DNA of 64,000 nt from Georgenia yuyongxinii (GTDB taxonomy: Bacteria > Actinomycetota > Actinomycetes > Actinomycetales > Actinomycetaceae): contig NZ_CP040915.1 in NCBI RefSeq assembly GCF_006352065.1, forward strand, positions 1,798,001 to 1,862,000. The letters are read 5' to 3'. Shown piece by piece: positions 25,616 to 33,318 of the stretch; the first letter of the stretch is position 1, and each line of letters opens with the position of its first letter. The notes under the pieces are model-generated. The model was not told the DNA's origin, made no database searches, and saw only the letters and a program-made list of their open reading frames with translations. Position numbers and translations under genes: made by a program.

Positions 25616-26413
25616 TTGGCAGGCAAGACCTGGTCCACCCAGACCCAGCTGGGCACGATGTTCTCGCTGACGGCTCGGCAGGTGGGCACACATCTGTCGG
25701 AGCTGGGCCTCAAGGACGGTGCGCGCGCCACCGACCGTGCCGTGGACGAGGGGCTGGCGAAGGACGCCAAGCTGCGTGACGGCACCGTGTTCTACGTCTG
25801 GCACACCGACCGGGTGGCCGAGCTGCTCCGCGGTCGGGGGCTCGAGGCGTCCGCAGCGGGCGCGGCCGGTGGGACCGGGCGTGCTCGGCCGGCCGCCGGC
25901 GCCGGGTCCGGCGCCGCGCGCTCCACCGCAGCCAGCCCTCCGCCGCGTCCCACCGAGGGGTACGGCAAGGTCGTTGCGACGGACGGCTCCGCGCTCGGCA
26001 ACCCCGGACCGACCGGCTGGGCCTGGGTCGACCAGACCACGGGGGAGACCGGGTCCGGGGGCCTGCCTCACGGCACCAACAACATCGGCGAGCTGCTCGC
26101 CCTGCTCGAGGCGCTGCGCCACGCTGGCCCCGCCGTCGACCTGCTCGTGCGCGCCGACTCCCAGTACGTCATCAACATCGCCACCAAGTGGGCGAAGGGG
26201 TGGAAGCGGCGCGGCTGGCTGAAGGGCGACGGGAAGGTCCCCGAGAACCTCGAGCTCGTCCAGGCGATCGACGCCGAGCTCGAGGCCCGGACCGGTCGCA
26301 CCGACTTCGAGTGGGTGCGTGGCCACGCCGGCGACGAGCACAACGAGCACGCCGACGCCCTCGCGGTCGCCGCCGCCAGGGCCGCGGCACCGACCCGCGC
26401 CGGCGCCGGCTGA
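25616..26413 (+). CDS. rnhA: Ribonuclease HI with N-terminal extra domain
   Basis: 265 residues. The C-terminal RNase H fold has the four acidic residues: Asp in ATDGSALGNPGP, Glu in NNIGELLALLEAL, Asp in RADSQYVIN, Asp in HNEHADALA, plus the basic handle KWAKGWKRRGW. It cuts RNA in RNA-DNA hybrids. The first 75 residues (TQLGTMFSLTARQVGTHLSE...DGTVFYVWHTDRVAELL) look like a small winged-helix-type domain, linked by an Ala/Gly/Pro-rich stretch; this is not part of canonical RnhA. The start is TTG 25616, 8 nt after AGGAGAGG; ATG 25658 is an alternative that would cut into the extra domain. Confidence 0.85.
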   Translation: MAGKTWSTQTQLGTMFSLTARQVGTHLSELGLKDGARATDRAVDEGLAKDAKLRDGTVFYVWHTDRVAELLRGRGLEASAAGAAGGTGRARPAAGAGSGAARSTAASPPPRPTEGYGKVVATDGSALGNPGPTGWAWVDQTTGETGSGGLPHGTNNIGELLALLEALRHAGPAVDLLVRADSQYVINIATKWAKGWKRRGWLKGDGKVPENLELVQAIDAELEARTGRTDFEWVRGHAGDEHNEHADALAVAAARAAAPTRAGAG

Positions 26414-26465
26414 CCGGCGCGCCGGGCCCGCGGGGCTAGCCGGCGCGCCGGGCCCGCGGGGCTAG
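26414..26465. repeat. 26-bp tandem duplication
   Basis: CCGGCGCGCCGGGCCCGCGG plus GGCTAG occurs twice in a row (26414-26439 and 26440-26465), directly after the RNase HI stop codon. The unit contains the palindrome CCGGCGCGCCGG and can form hairpins, so it may act as terminator between the two converging genes. Confidence 0.85.
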
Positions 26466-26478
26466 CCGGCGCTGTGGC

Positions 26479-27477
26479 TCACCGCAGCGCCGGGATGACC
26501 TCGAGCTCGAAGAGCTCGATGCTCTCTGTTCCGTACGCCGCGTCCGGGAAGTAGAAGATCCCGTAGGTCATGCCCGCCTCCCGCAGGGCCGTCAGCTTCT
26601 CCACGACCTGCTCGGGCGTCCCGTACGCGGGCAGGTCCTTGTACCCACGGACCTGCCGCTCGACGTCGTCGGCGCTCATGTGCGGGCTCAGCCGGGCCAC
26701 GAGGCTCTCGACCTTCTCGGCCACCTCACGCTCGTCGCGACCGATGGTGACGTTGTAGTTGGCCGAGCGGGTGATCTGCTCGAAGTCCGTGCCGACCTCC
26801 GCGCAGTGCTCGCGCAGGATCGCGCTCTTGCGGGTGAAGCCCTCGAGCGTGCCGTCGAAGTTGGTGTACCGGGCGTGCTTGGCGGCGAGACGCAGCGTGA
26901 CCTTCTCCCCGCCGCCGGCCACCCACACCGGCACCCCACCGGGCTGGAGGGGCAGCGGGCGGCAGATCGCGCCGTCGACGTCGTAGTGGTCGCCGTGGAA
27001 GGTGACCTCACCGTCGCGCCACGCCTGCTCGAAGATCTCCAGGCCCTCGCGCAGCCGGGCCAGCCGTTCACCCGCCCGCGGGAACCCGTAGCCGTACGCG
27101 CGCCACTCGTGCTCGTACCAGCCGGCCCCGATGCCCATCTCCAGCCGGCCGCCGCTGATGTGGTCGACGGTGGCGGCGACCTTCGCCAGGTACATCGGGT
27201 TGCGGTAGCTCATGCAGGTGCACATCTGCCCCAGCCGGACGCGGTCCGTGATCGCGGCCAGCGCCGCCATCAGCGACCACGCCTCGTGGGTGGCCTCCTC
27301 CGTGGCGTGCGGAGTGGTGTGGAAGTGGTCGTAGACCCACAGCGAGTCCCAGAAGTCGCCGGCGTCCGCACGCCGGGCGAGGGAGCGCATGGTCGGCCAG
27401 TGCTGGGAGTCGTCGATGCCGACGAGGTCGAGGCGCCAGCCCTGGGGAAGGAAGTGACCGAACCGCATCTGTGTCAT
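26479..27477 (-). CDS. LLM-class F420-dependent oxidoreductase (luciferase-like)
   Basis: 332 residues, one TIM-barrel domain. MRFGHFLPQG at the start, LGQMCTCMSYRNPMYLAK and GAGWYEHEWRAYGYGFP are typical of bacterial luciferase-like enzymes of the actinobacterial TIGR-type F420-dependent group. It would use reduced F420 (possibly FMN) to reduce or oxidise a small molecule; the substrate is unknown. Presence implies that the organism makes F420, but no biosynthesis gene is in the window. A DUF4126 gene starts upstream on the same strand with a 21-bp gap, so both are probably on one transcript. Confidence 0.83.
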   Translation of the reverse strand: MTQMRFGHFLPQGWRLDLVGIDDSQHWPTMRSLARRADAGDFWDSLWVYDHFHTTPHATEEATHEAWSLMAALAAITDRVRLGQMCTCMSYRNPMYLAKVAATVDHISGGRLEMGIGAGWYEHEWRAYGYGFPRAGERLARLREGLEIFEQAWRDGEVTFHGDHYDVDGAICRPLPLQPGGVPVWVAGGGEKVTLRLAAKHARYTNFDGTLEGFTRKSAILREHCAEVGTDFEQITRSANYNVTIGRDEREVAEKVESLVARLSPHMSADDVERQVRGYKDLPAYGTPEQVVEKLTALREAGMTYGIFYFPDAAYGTESIELFELEVIPALR

Positions 27478-27498
27478 GCGGGGAAGCCTAAAGGCGGG

Positions 27499-28134
27499 TC
27501 ACCCGGCCAGCCCGCCACCCGGCCCGGCCGGACGCCGCCCGGGCGGGCGCTCGCGCCGCCCGGTGAGCCGCCGTCGGACCGCCAGGACCAGCAGTGCGAC
27601 CAGCGCCGCCACCAGCGCCGCCACCACCACCGGGAGCAGGAGCGAGACCACGACCAGGCCCACCGCGGAGACGTCCTCGGCGGTGGAGACGACCGGGGCG
27701 CCGGCACCCGCCGTCGTGAGGTTGACCGCGGGCCGGGCGATGCTCTTGACGGTGTGGGTCGCCAGGGCCAGCAGGACACCGAGGACCACCGGCACCCAGC
27801 CCCACCCCTCCAGGGTGGCCGGGTCGGTCACGGCGGGGGTCTGGGAGGCCGAGCCGGCAGCCAGGACGAGACCGCCTGACGCGGGCCGCACCACGGTCTG
27901 GAGCACGTCGTTGATGCTGTCGAGCACCGGAATCTTGTCCGCGACCACCTCGACGGCGAGGAGGACCGCCAGCACCACCAGCGCGATGTCACCCTCGAGC
28001 CAGCCCCACCCGGCCGGCAGCGTGAGGACGTCGGTGAACCGGGAGAGCAGGCCGAGGGCGAGGAGCGGGATGTAGGCGTTGAGGCCGGCGGCCATGGCCA
28101 GCCCCGAACCGGTGAGCAGCTCGAGCACGGGCAC
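27499..28134 (-). CDS. DUF4126 membrane protein
   Basis: 211 residues. The N-terminus LELLTGSGLAMAAGLNAYIP is characteristic of DUF4126, and five to six hydrophobic helices follow, with PVLDSINDVLQTVVRPASGG in a loop. The tail is Arg/Pro/Gly-rich. Function unknown; a transporter or lipid-associated role has been guessed for the family. The start is GTG 28134, with a second GTG 6 bp later. The open frame continues upstream over the divergent pgsA-like gene but has no support there. Confidence 0.78.
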   Translation of the reverse strand: MPVLELLTGSGLAMAAGLNAYIPLLALGLLSRFTDVLTLPAGWGWLEGDIALVVLAVLLAVEVVADKIPVLDSINDVLQTVVRPASGGLVLAAGSASQTPAVTDPATLEGWGWVPVVLGVLLALATHTVKSIARPAVNLTTAGAGAPVVSTAEDVSAVGLVVVSLLLPVVVAALVAALVALLVLAVRRRLTGRRERPPGRRPAGPGGGLAG

Positions 28135-28206
28135 AGCGTCCCACGCGCCGGGGCGCGCCGCGCCGCTCCGCGGCCGCGGTGTCCAGGCAGAACGGTTGCG
28201 CCTGCG

Positions 28207-28212
28207 TAACCT
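28207..28212 (+). promoter_or_regulatory. -10 element (TAACCT) of a leaderless promoter for the pgsA-DUF881-sbp operon
   Basis: TAACCT is followed by 6 nt (GGGGCG) and GTG 28219. It heads the run of overlapping genes to 30972. Confidence 0.55.
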
Positions 28213-28218
28213 GGGGCG

Positions 28219-28833
28219 GTGAGCATGCAGACCGGGGACGAGCCGGCGCCCCCGACGGCGTCCGAGCGGGTGCTCACGCTCCCCAACGCCATCTCGTTCG
28301 CCCGGCTGCTGCTGGTGCCCGTCTTCGGGGTGCTCATCTTTACGGAGCGCGACGTCGCCGCGCTCGTCGTCCTCGTCGTCGCGGGTGCGAGCGACTGGTT
28401 CGACGGGGTCATCGCCCGGCGGTTCAACCAGATGAGCCGGCTCGGTCAGCTCCTCGACCCCGCGGCGGACCGCCTCTACATCTTCGTCACGCTCGTGGGC
28501 CTCGCCTGGCGCGAGCTGGTCCCGTGGTGGCTCGTGGTCGTCATCGCGCTGCGCGATGTCCTCCTGGCCGCGCTGCTGCCGGTCCTCACCCGGCACGGGT
28601 ACGGGCCGCTGCCCGTGCACCTGGCGGGCAAGGCGGGCACCTTCGCCCTCATGTACGCCTTCCCGCTGCTGCTCCTCGCCAACGTGCCGGGCACGTTCGG
28701 CACGGTGGCGTGGACCTTCGGGTGGGCGAGCGCGCTGTGGGGGGTGGGCCTGTACTGGCTCGCCGCCGTGCTCTACGTCGACCAGGTGGTCCGGATCGTC
28801 CGGTCGGACCAGCGCGGTGCGCGCCCCGCATGA
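28219..28833 (+). CDS. CDP-alcohol phosphatidyltransferase (PgsA-like)
   Basis: 204 residues with about six hydrophobic helices. The family active site is visible as DWFDGVIARRFNQMSRLG then QLLDPAADRLY, i.e. DGxxAR...G...D...D. It makes a phospholipid from CDP-diacylglycerol and an alcohol; by position it corresponds to M. tuberculosis PgsA2 (Rv1822), whose alcohol is not settled. GTG start with a leaderless promoter. Its stop overlaps the next start (ATGA), tying lipid synthesis to the DUF881/sbp proteins. Confidence 0.85.
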   Translation: MSMQTGDEPAPPTASERVLTLPNAISFARLLLVPVFGVLIFTERDVAALVVLVVAGASDWFDGVIARRFNQMSRLGQLLDPAADRLYIFVTLVGLAWRELVPWWLVVVIALRDVLLAALLPVLTRHGYGPLPVHLAGKAGTFALMYAFPLLLLANVPGTFGTVAWTFGWASALWGVGLYWLAAVLYVDQVVRIVRSDQRGARPA

Positions 28834-29819
28834 GCCCCACCGACGACGGCGCCGCGTCGGCGGGCGGCACCGGTCCGACGCCGGGCCCCGGCGGGCGACG
28901 CCGGCCCGACGAGTCGATGTCCCTCCTGCGTGACGTCCTCGACAACCCCCTGGACGCCGGGTACACCGCGTGGGCCGCCCGCGCCGCCGGTGCTGAGCCC
29001 CCGTCCGCGCTGCCCTGGTGGCGGCGCGGCTTCGTCGTGCTGGCGTGCGCCGTCATCGGCGCCGGCGCGGTGTGGTCGGCGAGGGCCCTGCGCCCCGCCG
29101 AGGAGGTCGTCACCAGCGCCTACGGCCTCCTCGTGGAGGAGATCGACCAGCGCCGGGCCGAGGGCGACGCGCTGCACCGGGACAACGACGTGACGGCCGC
29201 CGAGATCGAGCAGCTGCAGGAGGCGGCCCTGGCCGGTCAGGCCGAGGAGCTCCTGGAGCGGGGCCGTGTGCTGGGCGTCGCGTCGGGCCAGACCCGGGTG
29301 CGCGGGGAGGGGCTCGTGATCGAGCTGGCCGACTCGCGTGCCGCTCAGGAGGGCGCCCCGGGCACCGAGGACGAACGTGTGCAGGACATCGACCTGCAGG
29401 TGCTGGTCAACGCGCTGTGGGCCTCCGGCGCCGAGGCGATCGCCATCGACGGCCAGCGGCTGGGCTCGACGAGCGCCATCCGCGCCGCCGGGCAGACGAT
29501 CCTGGTCAACCTCGTGCCCGTGGTCTCCCCGTACGTGGTCGAGGTCGTCGGGGACCCGGTGGACCTCCAGACCGAGCTGTCCCGCACAGCGGCCGCCAAC
29601 CACCTGTCGGTGCTGCGGACCACCTACGACATCACGGTTTCCATGCGCCCCGCCGACGACCTCGACCTCGGCGGGAACCCGTCACGCATGTTGCGGTTCG
29701 CCGAACCAGTGACCGGTGCACCGGGCGCACCGGAGGGCGCAGGAACGGCGCCGCCGGGCCCGGGTGTGCCAGGGTCGGGGCAGGATAGTGCGGGGACGAC
29801 TGATGGAGGGGTGAGCTGA
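28830..29819 (+). CDS. DUF881 membrane-anchored protein (first copy)
   Basis: 329 residues. A cytoplasmic, Pro/Gly-rich N-terminus is followed by one transmembrane helix (FVVLACAVIGAGAVWSA, about residue 70), a coiled-coil-like stretch (EEIDQRRAEGDALHRDNDVTAAEI) and the extracytoplasmic DUF881 domain with VRGEGLVIELADSR and QVLVNALWASGAEAIAIDGQ. Function unknown; it co-occurs with sbp and often lies near division or envelope genes. The stop shares one base with the next start. Confidence 0.82.
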   Translation: MSPTDDGAASAGGTGPTPGPGGRRRPDESMSLLRDVLDNPLDAGYTAWAARAAGAEPPSALPWWRRGFVVLACAVIGAGAVWSARALRPAEEVVTSAYGLLVEEIDQRRAEGDALHRDNDVTAAEIEQLQEAALAGQAEELLERGRVLGVASGQTRVRGEGLVIELADSRAAQEGAPGTEDERVQDIDLQVLVNALWASGAEAIAIDGQRLGSTSAIRAAGQTILVNLVPVVSPYVVEVVGDPVDLQTELSRTAAANHLSVLRTTYDITVSMRPADDLDLGGNPSRMLRFAEPVTGAPGAPEGAGTAPPGPGVPGSGQDSAGTTDGGVS

Positions 29820-30151
29820 TGCTGGCTGTGATCGGCCTGGTGATCGGGGTGGTGGCCGGCTTCCTGCTCGAGCCCACCGTGCCCCTCGGGCTGCAGCCGT
29901 ACCTGCCCATCGCGCTGGTCGCGGCCCTGGACGCGCTCTTCGGGGCGGCCCGGGCACGCCTGGACGGGGTCTTCAACGACCGTGTCTTCGTCGTCTCGTT
30001 CGTCTTCAACGTGCTCATCGCCGCGTTCATCGTCTTCCTCGGCGACCAGCTAGGCGTGGGCACGCAGCTGTCCACCGCCGTCATCGTGGTCCTGGGCATC
30101 CGGATCTTCTCGAACGCCGCCGCGATCCGCCGGCACGTCTTCAAGGCTTGA
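29819..30151 (+). CDS. sbp: Small basic protein family membrane protein
   Basis: 110 residues, three hydrophobic helices, with LEPTVPLGLQPYLPIALVAA and LDALFGAARARLDGVFNDRV, the core of the DUF1290/small basic protein family (Bacillus Sbp, encoded near ftsAZ). Membrane protein of unknown activity, conserved between two DUF881 genes in actinobacteria. Both ends overlap neighbouring genes (ATG shares a base with the previous stop; the next start overlaps its own stop). Confidence 0.85.
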   Translation: MLAVIGLVIGVVAGFLLEPTVPLGLQPYLPIALVAALDALFGAARARLDGVFNDRVFVVSFVFNVLIAAFIVFLGDQLGVGTQLSTAVIVVLGIRIFSNAAAIRRHVFKA

Positions 30152-30972
30152 CCTTGACCGGCGAGCACAGCAGCAAGGGCACCGACCGGCAACCCGCCGG
30201 GCGGCCCGATGCGGAGCGGAACAAGCCCGATCAGCCGGAACCTCAACCCGCGGCGCCGCGCTGGCGCACCCTGCTGACACCGCGCCTCAACAACACCCAG
30301 CTGATCGCGTTCGTCCTGTGCGCGGCCCTCGGCTTCGGGGTCGTCGTCCAGGTGCGCCAGACGCACGACGACGCCCTGGCCGGCATGCGCCAGGACGACC
30401 TGGTGCGCCTCCTCGACGAGCTCACCCGCCGCAACGCCGACCTGGCCGAGGAGCAGCAGCAGCTCCGGTCGGATCTCTCCGACCTCCGCTCCAGCTCCAG
30501 CAGCCGCGAGGCGGCTGCCACGGCAGCCGCCGAGCAGGCCCGGGTCCAGGGCGTCCTCGCCGGCACGCTGCCGGTGCGCGGCCCCGGCATCCGCCTGAGG
30601 ATCGACGACCCGCAGGGCGGGGTCCGCGCTCAGACGCTGGTGACCATCCTCGAGGAGCTGCGCAACTCCGGTGCCGAGTCCGTCGAGCTCTCGGGGCAGC
30701 GGATCACTGCCTCCAGCTGGATCCTGGACGACGCCGTCGATGGGGTGGTCGTGGACGGGGTTGCCATCTCACCGCCCTACGAGTGGGTGGCGATCGGCGA
30801 CCCCGACACGATGGCCGTGGCCCTCGGTATCCCTGGTGGGGCGCTTGCCGCGGTTCGCAACGCGGGCGGAGAGGCCGACGTCGACGAGGTCGAAGACCTG
30901 GAGATCACCTCGGTACGCCCACTCGAGCCGCCGGAGCATGCCACGCCCGCCCCCGCCAACGGCGACGGGTGA
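30148..30972 (+). CDS. DUF881 membrane-anchored protein (second copy)
   Basis: 274 residues with the same layout as the first copy: hydrophilic N-terminus, one helix (LIAFVLCAALGFGVVVQV), a coiled coil (DLVRLLDELTRRNADLAEEQ), then the DUF881 domain with RGPGIRLRIDDPQGG and LRNSGAESVELSGQ. The start TTG 30148 overlaps the sbp stop; a second TTG lies 6 bp on. The two DUF881 proteins bracket sbp and may form a heteromeric envelope complex with it. Confidence 0.82.
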   Translation: MTLTGEHSSKGTDRQPAGRPDAERNKPDQPEPQPAAPRWRTLLTPRLNNTQLIAFVLCAALGFGVVVQVRQTHDDALAGMRQDDLVRLLDELTRRNADLAEEQQQLRSDLSDLRSSSSSREAAATAAAEQARVQGVLAGTLPVRGPGIRLRIDDPQGGVRAQTLVTILEELRNSGAESVELSGQRITASSWILDDAVDGVVVDGVAISPPYEWVAIGDPDTMAVALGIPGGALAAVRNAGGEADVDEVEDLEITSVRPLEPPEHATPAPANGDG

Positions 30973-31003
30973 TGCTCAGAGGCACGTGCGGTGCGCGGAC
31001 CTC

Positions 31004-31009
31004 TAGAGT
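31004..31009 (+). promoter_or_regulatory. Possible -10 element (TAGAGT) upstream of garA
   Basis: TAGAGT lies within the palindrome CTCTAGAG, 65 bp before the garA ATG. This would give garA and the MerR gene their own transcript with a leader of about 60 nt. Confidence 0.4.
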
Positions 31010-31074
31010 GGAGACCAGCACCGTGGGCGTCCGATCGCGCCCCTGACCGCGCCCGAACCCCTGGAGGCAGGCAC

Positions 31075-31596
31075 ATGACCAGCACCCCGGAGCGACCCGA
31101 CCGCCCGGAGGACCGGCCCGACCGCGCGGAGGAGCAGCAGCCCGGCCGCCCGGACGTCACCAGCACCGCCCGGTTCGGCGCGATCGGTCACGAGACCGAG
31201 TCCGAGCTTGCCGCGCAGGGGCTGGGTATCGACGACGCCGCCGCGATCGAGGCGCTGCCGCCGTCCTCGGCGCTGCTGGTCGTCCAGCGTGGCCCCAATG
31301 CCGGGGCCCGCTTCCTGCTCGACGCCGAGCGCACCACGGCCGGGCGTCACCCGAGCTCGGACATCTTCCTCGACGACGTCACCGTGTCGCGCAAGCACGC
31401 CGAGTTTCTCTCGGTCGAGGGCGGCTTCGCCGTCCGCGACGTCGGCAGCCTCAACGGCACGTACGTCAACCGAGAGCGGATCGACTCCGTCGCGCTGCGC
31501 GCCGGCGACGAGGTCCAGATCGGCAAGTACCGACTGACCTACCACCCCAGTCCCCAGCGCGGTGCCGCCTCCGCGGCCGGCGCGGAAGCCAGGTGA
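31075..31596 (+). CDS. garA: FHA-domain regulator GarA/OdhI-like
   Basis: 173 residues. A polar N-terminal tail with a Thr-containing segment (PDVTSTARFGAIGHET) precedes an FHA domain (TAGRHPSSDIFLDDVTVSRKH... GSLNGTYVNRERIDS). In Mycobacterium and Corynebacterium GarA/OdhI binds and inhibits 2-oxoglutarate dehydrogenase and is switched off when a PASTA kinase phosphorylates an N-terminal threonine. The tail here matches position but not the exact ETTS motif, so phosphorylation needs a test. A PASTA kinase gene lies at 62040. ATG 31075 has CTGGAGG at 9 nt. The stop overlaps the next gene (GTGA). Confidence 0.88.
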   Translation: MTSTPERPDRPEDRPDRAEEQQPGRPDVTSTARFGAIGHETESELAAQGLGIDDAAAIEALPPSSALLVVQRGPNAGARFLLDAERTTAGRHPSSDIFLDDVTVSRKHAEFLSVEGGFAVRDVGSLNGTYVNRERIDSVALRAGDEVQIGKYRLTYHPSPQRGAASAAGAEAR

Positions 31597-32369
31597 GCGG
31601 CGCCACCGAGCGGCGCCAGGCAGCCGAGGAGCCGGTCGCGGCCCACTCCGAGGCGGAGGCCGCGGCCTCATGGCCTCCAGGGGTGTCGCACGAACCCGCG
31701 ATGAGCATCGGCGCGGTCCTGGCCGCGCTCAAGCCTGAGTTCCCCGCCGTGACGATCTCGAAGCTGCGCTTCCTGGAGGAGCAGGGGCTCGTCCAACCCC
31801 ACCGCAGCGGCTCCGGGTACAGGATGTACTCCCGCGCGGACGCCGAGCGGATCCGGTATGCCCTGACCGCCCAGCGCGACAGCTATCTGCCCCTGCGGAT
31901 CATCCGCGAACAGCTCGCAGACCTGGACGCCGGCCGCGGCGTCGAGCCGCTCTCGCACGCCCGCATGGTCACGCGCGACGGCGAGCTGGTCGCCCCGGCG
32001 ACCGGGGCCCGGGTGAGCGCCCGAGAGGTCTGTGAGCTCACGGGCGCCACCGAGGCCGAGCTCGACGAGATGGCCCAGGCGGGCCTCGTCCTGGCCGACA
32101 CCCGCGGCCGGTTCCCCGGCCGCGCCGTCCAGGTGGTGCAGGCGGTCCTCGCCCTGCGCCGGCACGGCATCAGCCCGCGGCACCTGCGCACTGTGCGCAC
32201 GAGCGCCGAACGGGAGGCCGACGTCATCGACCAGGTCGTCGCCCCGCTGCGCGCACAGCGCTCAGGGGCCGCGCGCGAGCGGAGCGCGGCGCAGGCGGCG
32301 GAGCTCGCCGAGCTCTACGCGCGCCTGCACGCCGAGCTGCTGCGCACCGCCGTCGACCAGCTCGGCTGA
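31593..32369 (+). CDS. ftsR: MerR-family regulator, FtsR-like
   Basis: 258 residues. An Ala/Glu-rich leader of about 35 residues precedes a MerR winged-helix (MSIGAVLAALKPEFPAVTIS, then KLRFLEEQGLVQPHRSGSGY), followed by a helical effector/dimer region. By position after garA it corresponds to Rv1828 / FtsR of C. glutamicum, an activator of ftsZ. Its GTG overlaps the garA stop. The regulator probably controls cell-division or growth genes elsewhere; a MerR-type inverted repeat at 33138 within the same block is a candidate target. Confidence 0.8.
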   Translation: MSGATERRQAAEEPVAAHSEAEAAASWPPGVSHEPAMSIGAVLAALKPEFPAVTISKLRFLEEQGLVQPHRSGSGYRMYSRADAERIRYALTAQRDSYLPLRIIREQLADLDAGRGVEPLSHARMVTRDGELVAPATGARVSAREVCELTGATEAELDEMAQAGLVLADTRGRFPGRAVQVVQAVLALRRHGISPRHLRTVRTSAEREADVIDQVVAPLRAQRSGAARERSAAQAAELAELYARLHAELLRTAVDQLG

Positions 32370-32428
32370 CCCCGCGAACCCGGACGAGCGGGACGGTGGT
32401 TCCGGGCGCGTCGGGACCGGCGGCGACG

Positions 32429-32434
32429 TACCGT
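32429..32434 (+). promoter_or_regulatory. -10 element (TACCGT), leaderless promoter of the bifunctional-nuclease gene
   Basis: TACCGT, 6 nt, then ATG 32441. Confidence 0.5.
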
Positions 32435-32440
32435 TGCGCC

Positions 32441-33136
32441 ATGCGCGAGATGGTGGTTCTCGGCGTCCGGGTCAGCGTGCCCGGCAACGAGGTCGTCGTG
32501 GTGCTCGGTGAGCCCGGCGGCGACCTCGTGCTGCCGATCGTCATCGGTCCGCGTGAGGGGGCGGCGATCGCCTCGGCGCAGGCGGGGCTCGTCCCGCCGC
32601 GTCCCCTGACCCACGACCTGCTCGTCTCCATCCTCGACAGGCTCGGGGTCAAGGTGGTCGAGGTGCGCGTCACGCACGTGCTGCACGGCATCTTCCACGC
32701 CGAGCTCGTGCTCGGTGGCGGGGCGGTGGTCGACGCGCGACCCTCCGACGCCATCGCGATCGCGCTGCGGGCGCACTGCCCGGTCCTGTGCGAGGAGAGC
32801 CTCCTGGCACTGGCGGGCGTGCCCGTGGAGGACGCCGGCCTCGACGCGTCCGAGGTCAGCGAGGCAGGTGCGGCGTCCGGCACGCCTCCGGCCCGGGCCG
32901 AGGAGTCGCCCGAGGTGCTGGAGGAGTTCCGCGTCTTCCTCGAAGGCGTCGAGCCCGAGGACTTCGAGGACCCGGGCGGGAACGAGCCGCCCGCCGGTGG
33001 GGAAGCGGGTGGCCCGGAGGGGCCTGGTGGTGAGAAGGGCCCGCGGCACCGGGCCGACAAGTCCGGACCCGGCGAGGAGGAGCCCGGTGAGCCCGGCTCT
33101 TCCCGTGGGCCCGACCAGGGGCCGCAGCGGCACTGA
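32441..33136 (+). CDS. Bifunctional nuclease (DUF151) domain protein
   Basis: 231 residues. The first 135 residues are the BFN/DUF151 domain: LVLPIVIGPREGAAIA, the conserved HGIFHAELVL and VDARPSDAIAIALRA. The domain is widespread and has been called a bifunctional nuclease in plants; in bacteria its activity is uncertain. The last 80 residues are acidic and Gly/Pro/Glu-rich, probably disordered. It is the equivalent of Rv1829 in the garA block. ATG 32441 follows TACCGT by 6 nt. Confidence 0.83.
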   Translation: MREMVVLGVRVSVPGNEVVVVLGEPGGDLVLPIVIGPREGAAIASAQAGLVPPRPLTHDLLVSILDRLGVKVVEVRVTHVLHGIFHAELVLGGGAVVDARPSDAIAIALRAHCPVLCEESLLALAGVPVEDAGLDASEVSEAGAASGTPPARAEESPEVLEEFRVFLEGVEPEDFEDPGGNEPPAGGEAGGPEGPGGEKGPRHRADKSGPGEEEPGEPGSSRGPDQGPQRH

Positions 33137-33137
33137 A

Positions 33138-33156
33138 CCTCAAGTTCCGCTTGAGG
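33138..33156. promoter_or_regulatory. MerR-type inverted repeat CCTCAAG-N5-CTTGAGG
   Basis: CCTCAAGTTCCGCTTGAGG is a perfect 7-bp inverted repeat with a 5-bp spacer. It resembles the well-known SoxR box core (CCTCAAG...CTTGAGG) and other MerR operators. It lies between the DUF151 gene and the second MerR gene, 50 bp upstream of a good -35, so it is a candidate operator for one of the two MerR proteins encoded on either side. Confidence 0.55.
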
Positions 33157-33205
33157 GTAAGACACGCCCGAGCGACACGCCGGACGATGCTCACGGCCAG
33201 CCTCG

Positions 33206-33234
33206 TTGACCTGCCCGGGGCCGGGTCCTAGCGT
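33206..33234 (+). promoter_or_regulatory. SigA-type promoter TTGACC-17-TAGCGT
   Basis: A -35 TTGACC (33206-33211) and -10 TAGCGT (33229-33234) with a 17-bp spacer, the best full promoter in the window. Transcription would start near 33241, leaving an 80-nt leader to GTG 33319. Confidence 0.6.
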
Positions 33235-33318
33235 GGACCACGCACGACCAACTCAGCAGTATCCTCGGCCATGGCGCGCCAGCGCGGGACGAGGGAACAG
33301 CGACGAACGGAGATCCCT

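Noticed and set aside
26414-26465. Origin or attachment site at the 26-bp duplication
   Set aside because: Only two copies, very GC-rich, no integrase or replication gene nearby; a slippage duplication or terminator explains it better.
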